Below are positions 31,790 through 40,461 of a stretch of DNA of 64,000 nt, in pieces. The notes beneath the pieces were generated by a model. That model was not told the DNA's origin. It ran no database searches and was given only the letters and a program-made list of their open reading frames with translations. Within the stretch, counting starts at the first letter, position 1. Every line of letters starts with the position of its first letter. The stretch is from Streptomyces pseudovenezuelae (GTDB taxonomy: Bacteria > Actinomycetota > Actinomycetes > Streptomycetales > Streptomycetaceae). Where the stretch lies: positions 248,001-312,000 of the forward strand of contig NZ_JARXVH010000006.1 of assembly GCF_029892565.1 (NCBI RefSeq), read 5' to 3'. The position numbers and the translations under genes are program-made.

Positions 31790-33487
31790 GTGGACGAGAG
31801 CGGCGGGAGCGGGCAGCCGAGGTCCGGCACCGACGAGTCGGCCGACCACCACGCGAGCCCTGAGGTCCCGGCCGGCCCGGTCGACGACCGCCCCACGGGC
31901 GTACGCCGCCCCGCCCCGTCCCACGACGAAGCCGAGACGGACGCGGACACCCCGAGCGAATCGGCGTCCGCCGCTGGTGTCCCCGCGTCGGGCGACAGTT
32001 CGGACGGCAGCGCTGCCGACGACCGTGCCCCTGTCTCCGCCGAGCCCGCAGGGTCGTCGGACGAGCCTGTGCCGGCGTCCGACGGCAGCCCCTCCGCGTC
32101 CGACGGCCACGCGCCCGTGCCCGACGAGTCGGCCGCGGCGCCCGACGACCGTGTGCCCGCGCCCGGCGGCGCCCCCGCCTCCGGCGATCACCCCGAGGCC
32201 CCCGCCGACATCCCGAGGGCCATCCCCGCCTACCCCCAGGACGACGACCACCCCACCACCCCCACGCCCCTCGCCGACGGCAACCGCAGGCTCGCTCGCT
32301 CCGGTGCCGCCAAGCAGCCCCCGCCGCAGCGCCCCGAGCCCCGTGGCGGTCTGTTGATGGGAAGGCCCTTCGGTGTGCCGGTCTACGTGGCGCCCAGCTG
32401 GTTCCTCGTCGCCGCCCTGATCACCTGGGTGTTCGGCGGCCAGCTCGACCGCGTGCTGCCCGAACTCGGCGCCGCCCGCTACCTGGTCTCCCTCTTCTTC
32501 GCGGTCGCCTTCTACGCCTCGGTCCTCATCCACGAACTGGCCCACACGGTCGCCGCACTGCGCTTCAAGCTCCCCGTCCGCCGCATCCAGCTCCAGTTCT
32601 TCGGCGGCGTCTCCGAGATCGAGAAGGAGGCCGAGACCCCCGGCAGGGAGTTCGTGCTGGCCTTCGTCGGCCCGCTGCTCTCCCTCGTCCTGTCCGGCAT
32701 CTTCTACCTCGCGATGCAGCCCGTGGAGCCCGGCACCGTCCCCGGCGTCCTGCTGGCCGGCCTGATGGTCTCCAACCTCATCGTGGCCGCCTTCAACCTC
32801 CTGCCCGGCCTGCCCCTCGACGGCGGACGCATGCTCCGCGCGGTCGTCTGGAAGATCACCGGCCGCCCGATGAGCGGCACCATCGCCGCCGCCTGGGTCG
32901 GCCGCGCCCTCGCCGTCTCCGTCCTGATCGGCCTCCCGCTGCTCACCCAGTCCGGCGCGCTCGGCTCCACCGCCGAGGACAACGTCGGCATGGACACCGT
33001 CACCGACGCCCTGCTCGCCGCGATCCTCGCCGCGATCATCTGGACCGGCGCAGGCAACAGCCTCCGGATGGCCCGACTGCGCGAACACCTGCCGGAACTG
33101 CGCGCCCGCAACCTCACCCGCCGCGCCGTCCCGGTCGAGACGAACACCCCGCTCTCCGAGGCCCTGCGCCGCGCCAACTCCGCCGGCGCCCGCGCCCTGG
33201 TCATCGTCGACCCCGAGGGCACGCCCCTCTCCCTCGTCCGCGAGGCCGCCATCGTCGGCGTACCGGAACACCGCCGCCCCTGGGTCGCCGTCAGTGGCCT
33301 GGCCCAGGACCTCACCGACGGCATGCGCGTCTCGGTGGAACTGGCGGGGGAGGACCTCCTGGACGCCCTGCGCGCCACCCCGGCCACCGAGTACCTGGTG
33401 GTCGAGGAGACCGGCGAGATCTACGGAGTCCTGTCGGCGGCGGACGTGGAGCGCGCGTTCGTGAAGGCGATGGCCCGGCCCAGTTGA
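31790..33487 (+). CDS. Site-2 protease (M50) with CBS-like C-terminus and long acidic N-terminal extension
   Basis: 565 aa from GTG 31790; an alternative start at ATG 32357 (residue 190, MGRPFGVPVYVAPSWF) would remove an Asp/Pro/Ser-rich, probably disordered region. The membrane protease core has LIHELAHTVAALRF (HExxH at 248-252) and NLLPGLPLDGGRML (Asp344 as third zinc ligand), with several hydrophobic segments. The end (about 430-560: PVETNTPLSEALRRANSAGARALVIVD, YLVVEETGEIYGVLSAADV) fits paired CBS domains that sense nucleotides. Such enzymes cut membrane-bound anti-sigma factors or transcription factors. The coding bias of the N-terminal part favours translation. Followed by trmI after 70 bp. 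Confidence 0.88.
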   Translation: MDESGGSGQPRSGTDESADHHASPEVPAGPVDDRPTGVRRPAPSHDEAETDADTPSESASAAGVPASGDSSDGSAADDRAPVSAEPAGSSDEPVPASDGSPSASDGHAPVPDESAAAPDDRVPAPGGAPASGDHPEAPADIPRAIPAYPQDDDHPTTPTPLADGNRRLARSGAAKQPPPQRPEPRGGLLMGRPFGVPVYVAPSWFLVAALITWVFGGQLDRVLPELGAARYLVSLFFAVAFYASVLIHELAHTVAALRFKLPVRRIQLQFFGGVSEIEKEAETPGREFVLAFVGPLLSLVLSGIFYLAMQPVEPGTVPGVLLAGLMVSNLIVAAFNLLPGLPLDGGRMLRAVVWKITGRPMSGTIAAAWVGRALAVSVLIGLPLLTQSGALGSTAEDNVGMDTVTDALLAAILAAIIWTGAGNSLRMARLREHLPELRARNLTRRAVPVETNTPLSEALRRANSAGARALVIVDPEGTPLSLVREAAIVGVPEHRRPWVAVSGLAQDLTDGMRVSVELAGEDLLDALRATPATEYLVVEETGEIYGVLSAADVERAFVKAMARPS

Positions 33488-33557
33488 GCACCGCTCTCCT
33501 GAAGCGGTGCTCCATCCGGTGGTCGGCCGCTGTCACAAACGCCGGTAGGCTGTTCAC

Positions 33558-34460
33558 ATGTCCGAACCGACCGGTGCCGCCCGCAGGCGCGGGCCCTTCA
33601 AGGTCGGGGACCAGGTTCAGCTGACCGACCCCAAGGGCCGCCACTACACGTTCACGCTCGAGGCCGGAAAGAACTTCCATACCCACAAGGGTTCTTTCCC
33701 GCACGACGAGCTGATCGGCGCTCCCGAGGGCAGCGTTGTCCGCACCACCGGTAACGTCGCCTACCTCGCGCTGCGCCCCCTGCTCCCCGACTACGTCCTG
33801 TCCATGCCCCGCGGGGCAGCCGTCGTCTACCCGAAGGACGCGGGGCAGATCCTCGCCTTCGCCGACATCTTCCCCGGCGCGCGCGTCGTGGAGGCCGGCG
33901 TCGGCTCCGGCTCGCTCAGCAGCTTCCTGCTGCGCGCCATCGGCGATCAGGGCATGCTGCACAGCTACGAGCGCCGCGAGGACTTCGCCGAGATCGCCCA
34001 GCAGAACGTGGAGCGCTACTTCGGCGGCCCGCACCCCGCCTGGCAGCTCACCGTCGGCGACCTCCAGGACAACCTGTCCGACACCGAGGTCGACCGCGTC
34101 ATCCTCGACATGCTCGCCCCCTGGGAGTGCCTGGAGGCCGTTTCCAAGGCGCTGGTCCCCGGCGGCATCCTCTGCTGCTACGTCGCCACCACCACCCAGC
34201 TCGCCCGGACCGTCGAGTCCATCCGCGAGATCGGCAGCTTCAACGAGCCGAGCGCGTGGGAGTCGATGATCCGCAACTGGCACGTCGAGGGCCTGGCCGT
34301 CCGCCCGGACCACCGGATGATCGGCCACACCGGCTTCCTGCTCACCGCCCGCCGTCTCGCGGACGGCGTCGAGCCGCCCATGCGCCGCCGCCGCCCCGCC
34401 AAGGGCGCCTACGGCGAGGACTACTCGGGACCCAATGCCGACGGCGGCGCCGGCCGCTGA
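33558..34460 (+). CDS. trmI: tRNA (adenine-58-N1)-methyltransferase
   Basis: 300 aa. N-terminal beta domain (about 1-75: FKVGDQVQLTDPKGRHYTFTLEAGKNFHTHKGSFPHDELIG) then a class I SAM-dependent fold: YPKDAGQILAFADIFPGARVVEAG with VGSGSLS (motif I), LHSYERREDFAEIAQQNV, VDRVILDMLAPWECLEAV (motif IV) and GGILCCYVATTTQL. TrmI forms a tetramer that methylates A58 in the T-loop. The C-terminal basic RRRRPAK tail is common in actinobacteria. ATG 33558; it ends before a very long hairpin terminator. In actinobacteria trmI often lies just upstream of the proteasomal ATPase, as here. Confidence 0.94.
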   Translation: MSEPTGAARRRGPFKVGDQVQLTDPKGRHYTFTLEAGKNFHTHKGSFPHDELIGAPEGSVVRTTGNVAYLALRPLLPDYVLSMPRGAAVVYPKDAGQILAFADIFPGARVVEAGVGSGSLSSFLLRAIGDQGMLHSYERREDFAEIAQQNVERYFGGPHPAWQLTVGDLQDNLSDTEVDRVILDMLAPWECLEAVSKALVPGGILCCYVATTTQLARTVESIREIGSFNEPSAWESMIRNWHVEGLAVRPDHRMIGHTGFLLTARRLADGVEPPMRRRRPAKGAYGEDYSGPNADGGAGR

Positions 34461-34488
34461 GGCGGCCCCGTGCCGCAGTCAACGAACG

Positions 34489-34538
34489 GGCGCCGCGCCC
34501 CAGTTCCCGGACCGACCCGGGAACTGGGGCGCGGCGCC
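34489..34538 (+). terminator. Very long-stem terminator after trmI
   Basis: A perfect 22-bp stem (34489-34510 with 34517-34538) has a 6-nt loop, followed by TTCGTATT. It is unusually long for a terminator and may belong to a repeated Streptomyces hairpin family. Confidence 0.75.
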
Positions 34539-34695
34539 TTCGTATTGGCGCCTCCGTACTGATGCGGCGCCACCCTTCGCACGCCCCCGGCGGACCCCGG
34601 CGCACAACCCCTGACCCCGCCGTTCCCCCGCACTGTGACGTGTGGCACGATGCAGGCCACCCCCACCGGCACAGCCCTCACAGGAGACACTCCTA

Positions 34696-35268
34696 GTGCA
34701 GCAATCCGCCGTCCCGGAACTGGCACACACGCACACCCGTCCGATCCACTGGGTCGCCACCGCCACGGCAGTCGCCGGCGTGATAGCCCTGTCCTCGGTC
34801 CTGCAGCCCAACTCCGCGACGGCGGCCCAGACGGCCGGTCCGGAGACGAAGTCCACGCACGCCACCGCGCCGGATCCAGCGGGCGTGCACTTCCCGATAA
34901 CCTGCGGTCCGGTGAAGGCCGTGGTGCGGGAGAAGGCCACCGGAGATCTCGACGGCGACGGCAGTCCGGAGACGGTGGCCGTGGTCCACTGCGACTCCGC
35001 GATGGGCACCCCGCCCGACGGTGTCTACGTCCTCACGCACGCCGCGGCCGGCGGCAAGCCCCGTCTGGTGGCCACCCTGGTGGACCCCAAGGACGGCAAC
35101 ACGGTGAGTGACTTCTCGGTGAAGGACGGAGCCGTCCTCGCCACCCTGTTCGGCTACTCGTCGAAGGACACGCCCCGCTGCTGCCCGGACGTCAAGGACA
35201 GCGTGAAGTGGCAGTGGAAGAACGGCGCGTTCGTCCGCTCGACACCCGCCGGTGCCCAGAGCGTGTGA
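34696..35268 (+). CDS. Secreted or membrane-anchored protein of unknown function
   Basis: 190 aa from GTG 34696, with AGGAGA upstream. Residues about 18-45 (HWVATATAVAGVIALSSVLQ, then PNSATAA) form a Sec signal or single anchor with a likely cleavage after ATAA. The mature part has an Asp-rich ATGDLDGDGSPETVAVVHC stretch like FG-GAP/EF-hand calcium loops, and four Cys (ITCG, VHCD, PRCC) that may form two disulfides. No enzyme motif is visible. It is monocistronic and converges on the ferredoxin gene. Confidence 0.75.
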   Translation: MQQSAVPELAHTHTRPIHWVATATAVAGVIALSSVLQPNSATAAQTAGPETKSTHATAPDPAGVHFPITCGPVKAVVREKATGDLDGDGSPETVAVVHCDSAMGTPPDGVYVLTHAAAGGKPRLVATLVDPKDGNTVSDFSVKDGAVLATLFGYSSKDTPRCCPDVKDSVKWQWKNGAFVRSTPAGAQSV

Positions 35269-35326
35269 CCCACGTCACTAAGGCCTGTGAGAAATCAGAC
35301 AGGCGTGACGCGGTGCGCGCGAACGA

Positions 35327-35632
35327 TCACTCCGCGTCCGGACCGAAGACCTCGACCCTGTCCGAAACTCGCCGTACGTGGATGCACTCGCCCGGACACT
35401 CCTTGGCGGAGTCCACCACATCCGTGAGAAGCGGCAGCGGAACGGGCGTTGTGGCACCCGGGGCCTGCAGCAGTTCCTCGCCGGTGCCCCGCACATAAGC
35501 CAGGCCGTCGATGTCCAGCTCGAAGACCTCGGGCGCGTACTGGACGCAGATGCCGTCGCCGGTACACAGGTCCTGGTCGATCCAGACTTCCAGAGCCTCA
35601 CCGCCGCTTCCGGCCTCCTGCTGCACGCTCAT
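35327..35632 (-). CDS. Ferredoxin, 3Fe-4S type
   Basis: 101 aa. Cys ligands lie in DLCTGDGIC (C-x5-C) and AKECPGEC near the C-terminus; the missing middle Cys of the usual C-x2-C-x2-C group indicates a 3Fe-4S cluster, as in SoyB-type electron carriers for cytochromes P450. An insertion between the halves (RGTGEELLQAPGATTPVPLPLL) makes it longer than the ~65-aa P450 ferredoxins. ATG 35632 (MSVQQEAGSGGEALEVWIDQ). It is divergent from arc. No P450 or reductase gene is adjacent, so its partner is unknown. Confidence 0.87.
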   Translation of the reverse strand: MSVQQEAGSGGEALEVWIDQDLCTGDGICVQYAPEVFELDIDGLAYVRGTGEELLQAPGATTPVPLPLLTDVVDSAKECPGECIHVRRVSDRVEVFGPDAE

Positions 35633-35875
35633 GTCTCCTGCCGTTTAGATGTCGAGCGGACGGGAATCAGGCCAGCTCTGACGGGTGTTGAACACTTCGA
35701 CCCTACCTCCGGCGGCTTCCCAATCATGTTCGGTGGGTATTCCCCTGGCGTGAGGGAGAGCGCAAGGGTGAAGATCGGACACACCTCGACAGTCTTTGTG
35801 ATCTAGGGGTTTCAATCGACACCCACCCAGGTAGGGTCTGGAAGCGTCCAGCTCCCCTTGGAGGAGGTGAGGACC

Positions 35876-37642
35876 GTGGCAGCCCACGACGACGACATGA
35901 ACCGCGGCATCCGCCCGGGACGAGGGTCCGACGACCCGGCCGGGCAGATTGCCTACCTTGAGCAGGAGATCGCCGTCCTGCGACGCAAGCTCGCCGACTC
36001 TCCGCGACACACGAGGATTCTCGAAGAGCGGATCGTCGAGCTGCAGACCAACTTGGCCGGCGTGTCCGCCCAGAACGAGCGACTCGCCAACACCCTCCGT
36101 GAGGCCCGCGACCAGATCGTGGCCCTCAAGGAGGAGGTCGACCGGCTCGCACAGCCCCCGGCCGGCTTCGGTGTCTTCCTCGAGGCCAACGAGGACGGTA
36201 CGGCCGACATCTTCACCGGCGGGCGCAAGCTGCGGGTGAACGTCAGCCCCAGTGTCGAGCTCGACGAGCTCAGGCGCGGCCAGGAAGTGATGCTCAACGA
36301 AGCGCTCAACGTGGTCGAGGCCATGGAGTACGAGAGCGTCGGAGACATCGTCACCCTCAAGGAGATCCTCGAGGACGGCGTACGTGCCCTGGTGCAGGGA
36401 CACACCGACGAGGAGAGGGTGGTCCGGCTCGCCGAGCCGCTCCTCGACGTCGTCATCCGCCCCGGCGACGCCCTTCTGCTCGAACCCCGCTCCGGCTACG
36501 TCTACGAGGTCGTCCCCAAGAGCGAGGTCGAGGAACTCGTCCTCGAAGAGGTGCCCGACATCGGCTACGAGCAGATCGGCGGTCTGGGCGGCCAGATCGA
36601 GATGATCCGCGACGCGGTCGAGCTCCCGTACCTCTACCCGGACCTCTTCAAGGAGCACGAACTGCGGCCGCCCAAGGGCGTTCTGCTGTACGGGCCCCCC
36701 GGATGCGGCAAGACGCTCATCGCCAAGGCCGTCGCCAACTCGCTGGCCAAGAAGGTCGCCGAGGTGACCGGCCAGGCCGCCGGCAAGAGCTTCTTCCTCA
36801 ACATCAAGGGTCCCGAACTCCTCAACAAGTACGTCGGTGAGACCGAGCGTCAGATCCGCCTCGTCTTCCAGCGTGCACGTGAGAAGGCCAGCGAGGGCAC
36901 GCCCGTCATCGTCTTCTTCGACGAGATGGAGTCCCTGTTCCGCACCCGTGGTTCCGGTGTCAGCTCGGACGTGGAGAACACCATCGTCCCGCAGCTGCTC
37001 GCCGAGATCGACGGTGTCGAGGGCCTGCAGAACGTGGTCGTGATCGGTGCCTCCAACCGTGAGGACATGATCGACCCCGCCATCCTGCGCCCCGGCCGCC
37101 TGGACGTGAAGATCAAGATCGAGCGTCCGGACGCCGAGGCCGCGAAGGACATCTTCGGCAAGTACCTCACCGAGCGCCTCCCGTTGCACCCCGAGGACCT
37201 CGGCGAGCACGGCGGCAGCAAGACGACCACCGTCGAGAGCATGATCCAGACGGCCGTCGAGCACATGTACACGGAATCCGAGGAGAACCGCTTCCTGGAG
37301 GTCACCTACGCCAACGGTGACAAGGAAGTCCTCTACTTCAAGGACTTCAACTCCGGCGCCATGATCGAGAACATCGTGGGCCGCGCCAAGAAGATGGCCA
37401 TCAAGGACTTCCTCGACAACAAGCAGAAGGGCATCCGCGTCTCGCACCTCCTCCAGGCCTGCGTGGACGAGTTCAAGGAGAACGAGGACCTGCCCAACAC
37501 CACCAACCCGGACGACTGGGCCCGGATCTCCGGAAAGAAGGGCGAGCGGATCGTCTACATCCGTACCCTCATCACCGGAAAGCAGGGGGCGGACACCGGA
37601 CGCTCCATCGACACGGTGGCGAACACCGGTCAGTACCTGTAG
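35876..37642 (+). CDS. arc: Proteasome-activating AAA+ ATPase ARC/Mpa
   Basis: 588 aa from GTG 35876 after a strong GGAGGAGG. It unfolds pupylated proteins and feeds them into the 20S proteasome. N-terminal coiled coil (about 22-80: YLEQEIAVLRRKLADSP, LEERIVELQTNLAG, ERLANTLREARDQ) binds Pup; two OB folds follow (about 85-235). AAA domain: Walker A GPPGCGKT at 273-280, Walker B IVFFDEMESLF, SRH ASNREDMIDPAILRPGRLD. The C-terminus GQYL places Tyr next to last, as in the tail that docks on the 20S alpha ring. A terminator follows, so arc is separate from dop-pup. Confidence 0.96.
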   Translation: MAAHDDDMNRGIRPGRGSDDPAGQIAYLEQEIAVLRRKLADSPRHTRILEERIVELQTNLAGVSAQNERLANTLREARDQIVALKEEVDRLAQPPAGFGVFLEANEDGTADIFTGGRKLRVNVSPSVELDELRRGQEVMLNEALNVVEAMEYESVGDIVTLKEILEDGVRALVQGHTDEERVVRLAEPLLDVVIRPGDALLLEPRSGYVYEVVPKSEVEELVLEEVPDIGYEQIGGLGGQIEMIRDAVELPYLYPDLFKEHELRPPKGVLLYGPPGCGKTLIAKAVANSLAKKVAEVTGQAAGKSFFLNIKGPELLNKYVGETERQIRLVFQRAREKASEGTPVIVFFDEMESLFRTRGSGVSSDVENTIVPQLLAEIDGVEGLQNVVVIGASNREDMIDPAILRPGRLDVKIKIERPDAEAAKDIFGKYLTERLPLHPEDLGEHGGSKTTTVESMIQTAVEHMYTESEENRFLEVTYANGDKEVLYFKDFNSGAMIENIVGRAKKMAIKDFLDNKQKGIRVSHLLQACVDEFKENEDLPNTTNPDDWARISGKKGERIVYIRTLITGKQGADTGRSIDTVANTGQYL

Positions 37643-37651
37643 AAGACAGGG

Positions 37652-37693
37652 CGGCTGCGGGTGCCCTCAGTGGGTACCCGCAGCCGACTGTTT
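37652..37693 (+). terminator. Terminator of arc
   Basis: A 15-bp stem (37652-37666 with 37672-37686, one G-T pair, 5-nt loop) is followed by ACTGTTTTT. Confidence 0.85.
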
Positions 37694-37886
37694 TTCAGGC
37701 CACGACCGGAACAAAGGCGAGCAAGGCAATGACGCAAATGATCTCCCCACCAGTGCAAAGCCGTTCTAGGCTCTTCGGTACCGCCGAGTCGCGCAGTGCG
37801 GGGACGGGCACCGCACACGCACCGGAGCGCCAGCGGTACTTGAGCGACGTCCCCGACCGAGGACGCCGCCGGGCAAGGAGGGCCGC

Positions 37887-39398
37887 ATGACCGTACGGCG
37901 AGTAATGGGCATCGAGACGGAGTACGGCATCTCCGTTCCCGGTCACCCCAACGCCAATGCCATGCTCACCTCGTCCCAGATCGTCAACGCCTACGCGGCG
38001 GCGATGCACCGGGCCCGACGGGCCCGCTGGGACTTCGAGGAGGAGAACCCGCTGCGCGACGCGCGAGGCTTCGACCTCGCCCGGGAGGCCGCCGACTCGA
38101 GCCAGCTCACCGACGAGGACATCGGCCTGGCCAATGTCATCCTCACCAACGGCGCACGGCTCTACGTCGACCACGCACACCCGGAGTACAGCTCTCCCGA
38201 AGTCACCAACCCCATGGACGCCGTCCTGTGGGACAAGGCCGGCGAGCGCATCATGGCGGAGGCCGCCGAGCGCGCGGCCCAACTCCCGGGCGCGCAGCCG
38301 ATCCACCTCTACAAGAACAACACCGACAACAAGGGCGCCTCCTACGGCACGCACGAGAACTATCTGATGAAGCGGGAAACCCCCTTCTCGGACATCGTGC
38401 GCCACCTCACGCCCTTCTTCGTCTCCCGTCAGGTCGTCACCGGAGCGGGCCGCGTCGGCATCGGCCAGGACGGGCACGAGCACGGCTTCCAGCTCAGCCA
38501 GCGCGCCGACTACTTCGAGGTCGAGGTCGGCCTGGAGACCACCCTCAAGCGACCGATCATCAACACGCGCGACGAGCCGCACGCGGACGCCGAGAAGTAC
38601 CGCCGCCTGCACGTGATCATCGGCGACGCGAACCTCTCCGAGATCTCGACGTACCTGAAGCTCGGCACCACCGCCCTCGTGCTCTCCATGATCGAGGACG
38701 GCTTCATCGCGGTGGACCTGGCCGTGGACCAGCCGGTCCGCACGCTCCACCAGGTCTCCCACGACCCGACGCTCAAGCGCCTGGTCACGCTCCGCAGCGG
38801 CCGCACGCTGACCGCGGTCCAGCTCCAGATGGAGTACTTCGAGCTGTCGCGCAAATACGTGGAGGAGCGTTACGGCGCGGACGCGGACGATCAGACGAAG
38901 GACGTCCTGGCCCGCTGGGAGGACACCCTCAACCGCCTGGAGAACGACCCGATGAGCCTGGCCGGCGAGCTGGACTGGGTCGCCAAGCGGGAGCTCATGG
39001 AGGGCTACCGGCGCCGCGACGGCCTCGACTGGGACGCCGCCCGGCTGCAACTGGTCGACCTGCAGTACGCCGACGTACGGGCCGAGAAGGGCCTTTACAA
39101 CCGTCTGGCCGCCCGCGGCCGGATCAAGCGGCTGCTGGGCGAGGAGGACGTCGAGCGGGCCCGTACGAAGCCTCCGGAGGACACGCGCGCGTACTTCCGC
39201 GGGCGCTGTCTGGAGCAGTACGCGGACGACGTGGCGGCGGCCTCCTGGGACTCGGTGATCTTCGACCTGCCGGGCCGTGACTCCCTGCAGCGGGTGCCAA
39301 CCCTGGAACCGCTACGCGGAACGCGAAATCACGTCAAGGAGCTCCTGGACCGCTGTCGCACCGCGGAAGACCTGGTCAGGGTGCTTTCGGGCGGCTGA
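37887..39398 (+). CDS. dop: Pup deamidase/depupylase Dop
   Basis: 503 aa from ATG 37887, with AAGGAGG upstream. A carboxylate-amine-ligase-like fold: MGIETEYGISVPG (nucleotide/Mg site), HPEYSSPEV, LYKNNTDNKGASYGTHENYL, and IINTRDEPHADAEKYRRLHVIIGDANLSE. It differs from PafA by an insertion of about 40 residues (about 42-85: RARWDFEEENPLRD through LANVILTNG), the Dop loop that distinguishes depupylase from ligase. Dop removes Pup from substrates and, where Pup ends in Gln, deamidates it. It precedes pup by 189 bp, in the same direction. Confidence 0.95.
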   Translation: MTVRRVMGIETEYGISVPGHPNANAMLTSSQIVNAYAAAMHRARRARWDFEEENPLRDARGFDLAREAADSSQLTDEDIGLANVILTNGARLYVDHAHPEYSSPEVTNPMDAVLWDKAGERIMAEAAERAAQLPGAQPIHLYKNNTDNKGASYGTHENYLMKRETPFSDIVRHLTPFFVSRQVVTGAGRVGIGQDGHEHGFQLSQRADYFEVEVGLETTLKRPIINTRDEPHADAEKYRRLHVIIGDANLSEISTYLKLGTTALVLSMIEDGFIAVDLAVDQPVRTLHQVSHDPTLKRLVTLRSGRTLTAVQLQMEYFELSRKYVEERYGADADDQTKDVLARWEDTLNRLENDPMSLAGELDWVAKRELMEGYRRRDGLDWDAARLQLVDLQYADVRAEKGLYNRLAARGRIKRLLGEEDVERARTKPPEDTRAYFRGRCLEQYADDVAAASWDSVIFDLPGRDSLQRVPTLEPLRGTRNHVKELLDRCRTAEDLVRVLSGG

Positions 39399-39405
39399 GC
39401 GGGTA

Positions 39406-39450
39406 CCCGGACGGTGTCCGCCGGACAGGGTGGAAAGTCCGCCGTCCGGG
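39406..39450 (+). other. Structured spacer between dop and pup (possible attenuating hairpin)
   Basis: CCCGGACGG (39406-39414) pairs with CCGTCCGGG (39442-39450) around a nested TGTCC-GCC-GGACA hairpin (39415-39427). It starts 7 nt after the dop stop. There is no T-run, so it could partly terminate transcription or stabilise the pup mRNA end. Confidence 0.4.
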
Positions 39451-39587
39451 AATCATCGAGGTGGCCCCCGTACGTTGAGGAAACAGCGGGGCCGATGTCG
39501 GACCCGGCTTGTAGGGTCTGATCATCACCGATCGGCAGGAATGCCGACCTGTCGACCATGTCGGGCGAACTGAGCGGGGTGAGGGTT

Positions 39588-39806
39588 ATGGCAACCAAGG
39601 ACACCGGCGGCGGCCAGCAGAAGGCGACACGCTCCACGGAAGAGGTCGAGGAGCAGGCGCAGGACGCGCAGGCTTCGGAGGACCTCAAGGAGCGCCAGGA
39701 GAAGCTGAGCGACGACGTCGACTCTGTGCTGGACGAGATCGACGATGTACTCGAGGAAAACGCAGAGGATTTCGTGCGGTCATTCGTGCAAAAAGGCGGA
39801 GAGTAA
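39588..39806 (+). CDS. pup: Prokaryotic ubiquitin-like protein Pup
   Basis: 72 aa from ATG 39588 (MATKDTGGGQQKATRSTEEVEEQ); an in-frame ATG ten codons earlier has no family support. An intrinsically disordered acidic protein; the central helix (SEDLKERQEKLSDDVDSVLDEI) binds the ARC coiled coil. The C-terminus is VQKGGE. Because the last residue is already Glu, PafA can attach it to substrate lysines without prior deamidation by Dop. It lies between dop and the endonuclease VII-like gene in the proteasome operon. Confidence 0.96.
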   Translation: MATKDTGGGQQKATRSTEEVEEQAQDAQASEDLKERQEKLSDDVDSVLDEIDDVLEENAEDFVRSFVQKGGE

Positions 39807-39855
39807 AGGCTGCTTGGCCACCTCGCCTTCGAATTGAAGAGAGCGGGGGGTGGAG

Positions 39856-40461
39856 ATGGCTGACGACGCAAACGCGAAGCAATGCAGGAAGTGTGGCCGA
39901 GGCCTGCCTCTTGCTGTATTCGCGAGGGACAAGAACCGGCGTGACGGCCTCCAGGTGCACTGCCGGGAGTGCGTGGCGGAGTACAGCGCCGCGCACTACC
40001 GGAGGCGCCAGGAGGCCGCGGGTAGGACTGTCCGGGAGAAGACGGATGTCCCGGCCGGACACAAGCTGTGCCGGACGTGCGGCGAGGTCAAGCCGCACGG
40101 CGAGTGGCATCGCAATGCAACTGCGTCCGACGGCCTGTCGACGCGCTGCAAGGCGTGCCGGGCGGTCCAGAGCAGGCGGGACCATCTGAAGCGCCAGTAC
40201 GGCATCACCGAAGCTGTACGGGACGAGCTGATCGTCTCTCAAGGGGGCGTCTGCTGCATATGTTTGGCGGCTGTGCCCGAGCATGTGGATCACTGCCATC
40301 AGACGGGTAGGGTCCGAGGCGTACTGTGCTTCAGCTGCAATGCCGCACTGGGGCAGTTCAAGGATCGGCCCGATCCCATAAGGCGGGCTGCTGCTTACGT
40401 GGAAGGAATCGCGTGGAAGCCAACACTCGTAGCACCGGGCGTCTACCAGCTGCCTTCCTGA
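39856..40461 (+). CDS. Endonuclease VII/HNH-type nuclease with two zinc-binding repeats
   Basis: 201 aa from ATG 39856 (GTG 39850 is an alternative). Two related Cys4 modules: CRKCGRGLPLAVFARDKNRR ending HCREC (about 10-40), and CRTCGEVKPHGEWHRNATAS ending RCKAC (about 73-102). The C-terminal recombination-endonuclease-VII domain (about 118-185) has CCIC, the HNH-type VDHCHQTGRVRGVLCFSCN and NAALGQF. Phage T4 endonuclease VII resolves branched DNA; the role here is unknown. Its 3' end overlaps prcB by 49 nt in another frame, so expression is coupled to the proteasome. Codons are less GC-biased than those of its neighbours. Confidence 0.88.
   Translation: MADDANAKQCRKCGRGLPLAVFARDKNRRDGLQVHCRECVAEYSAAHYRRRQEAAGRTVREKTDVPAGHKLCRTCGEVKPHGEWHRNATASDGLSTRCKACRAVQSRRDHLKRQYGITEAVRDELIVSQGGVCCICLAAVPEHVDHCHQTGRVRGVLCFSCNAALGQFKDRPDPIRRAAAYVEGIAWKPTLVAPGVYQLPS

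Noticed and set aside
39856..40461. Remnant prophage suggested by the endonuclease VII domain
   Set aside because: No other phage gene, integrase or attachment site is present, and the gene is embedded in the proteasome operon.
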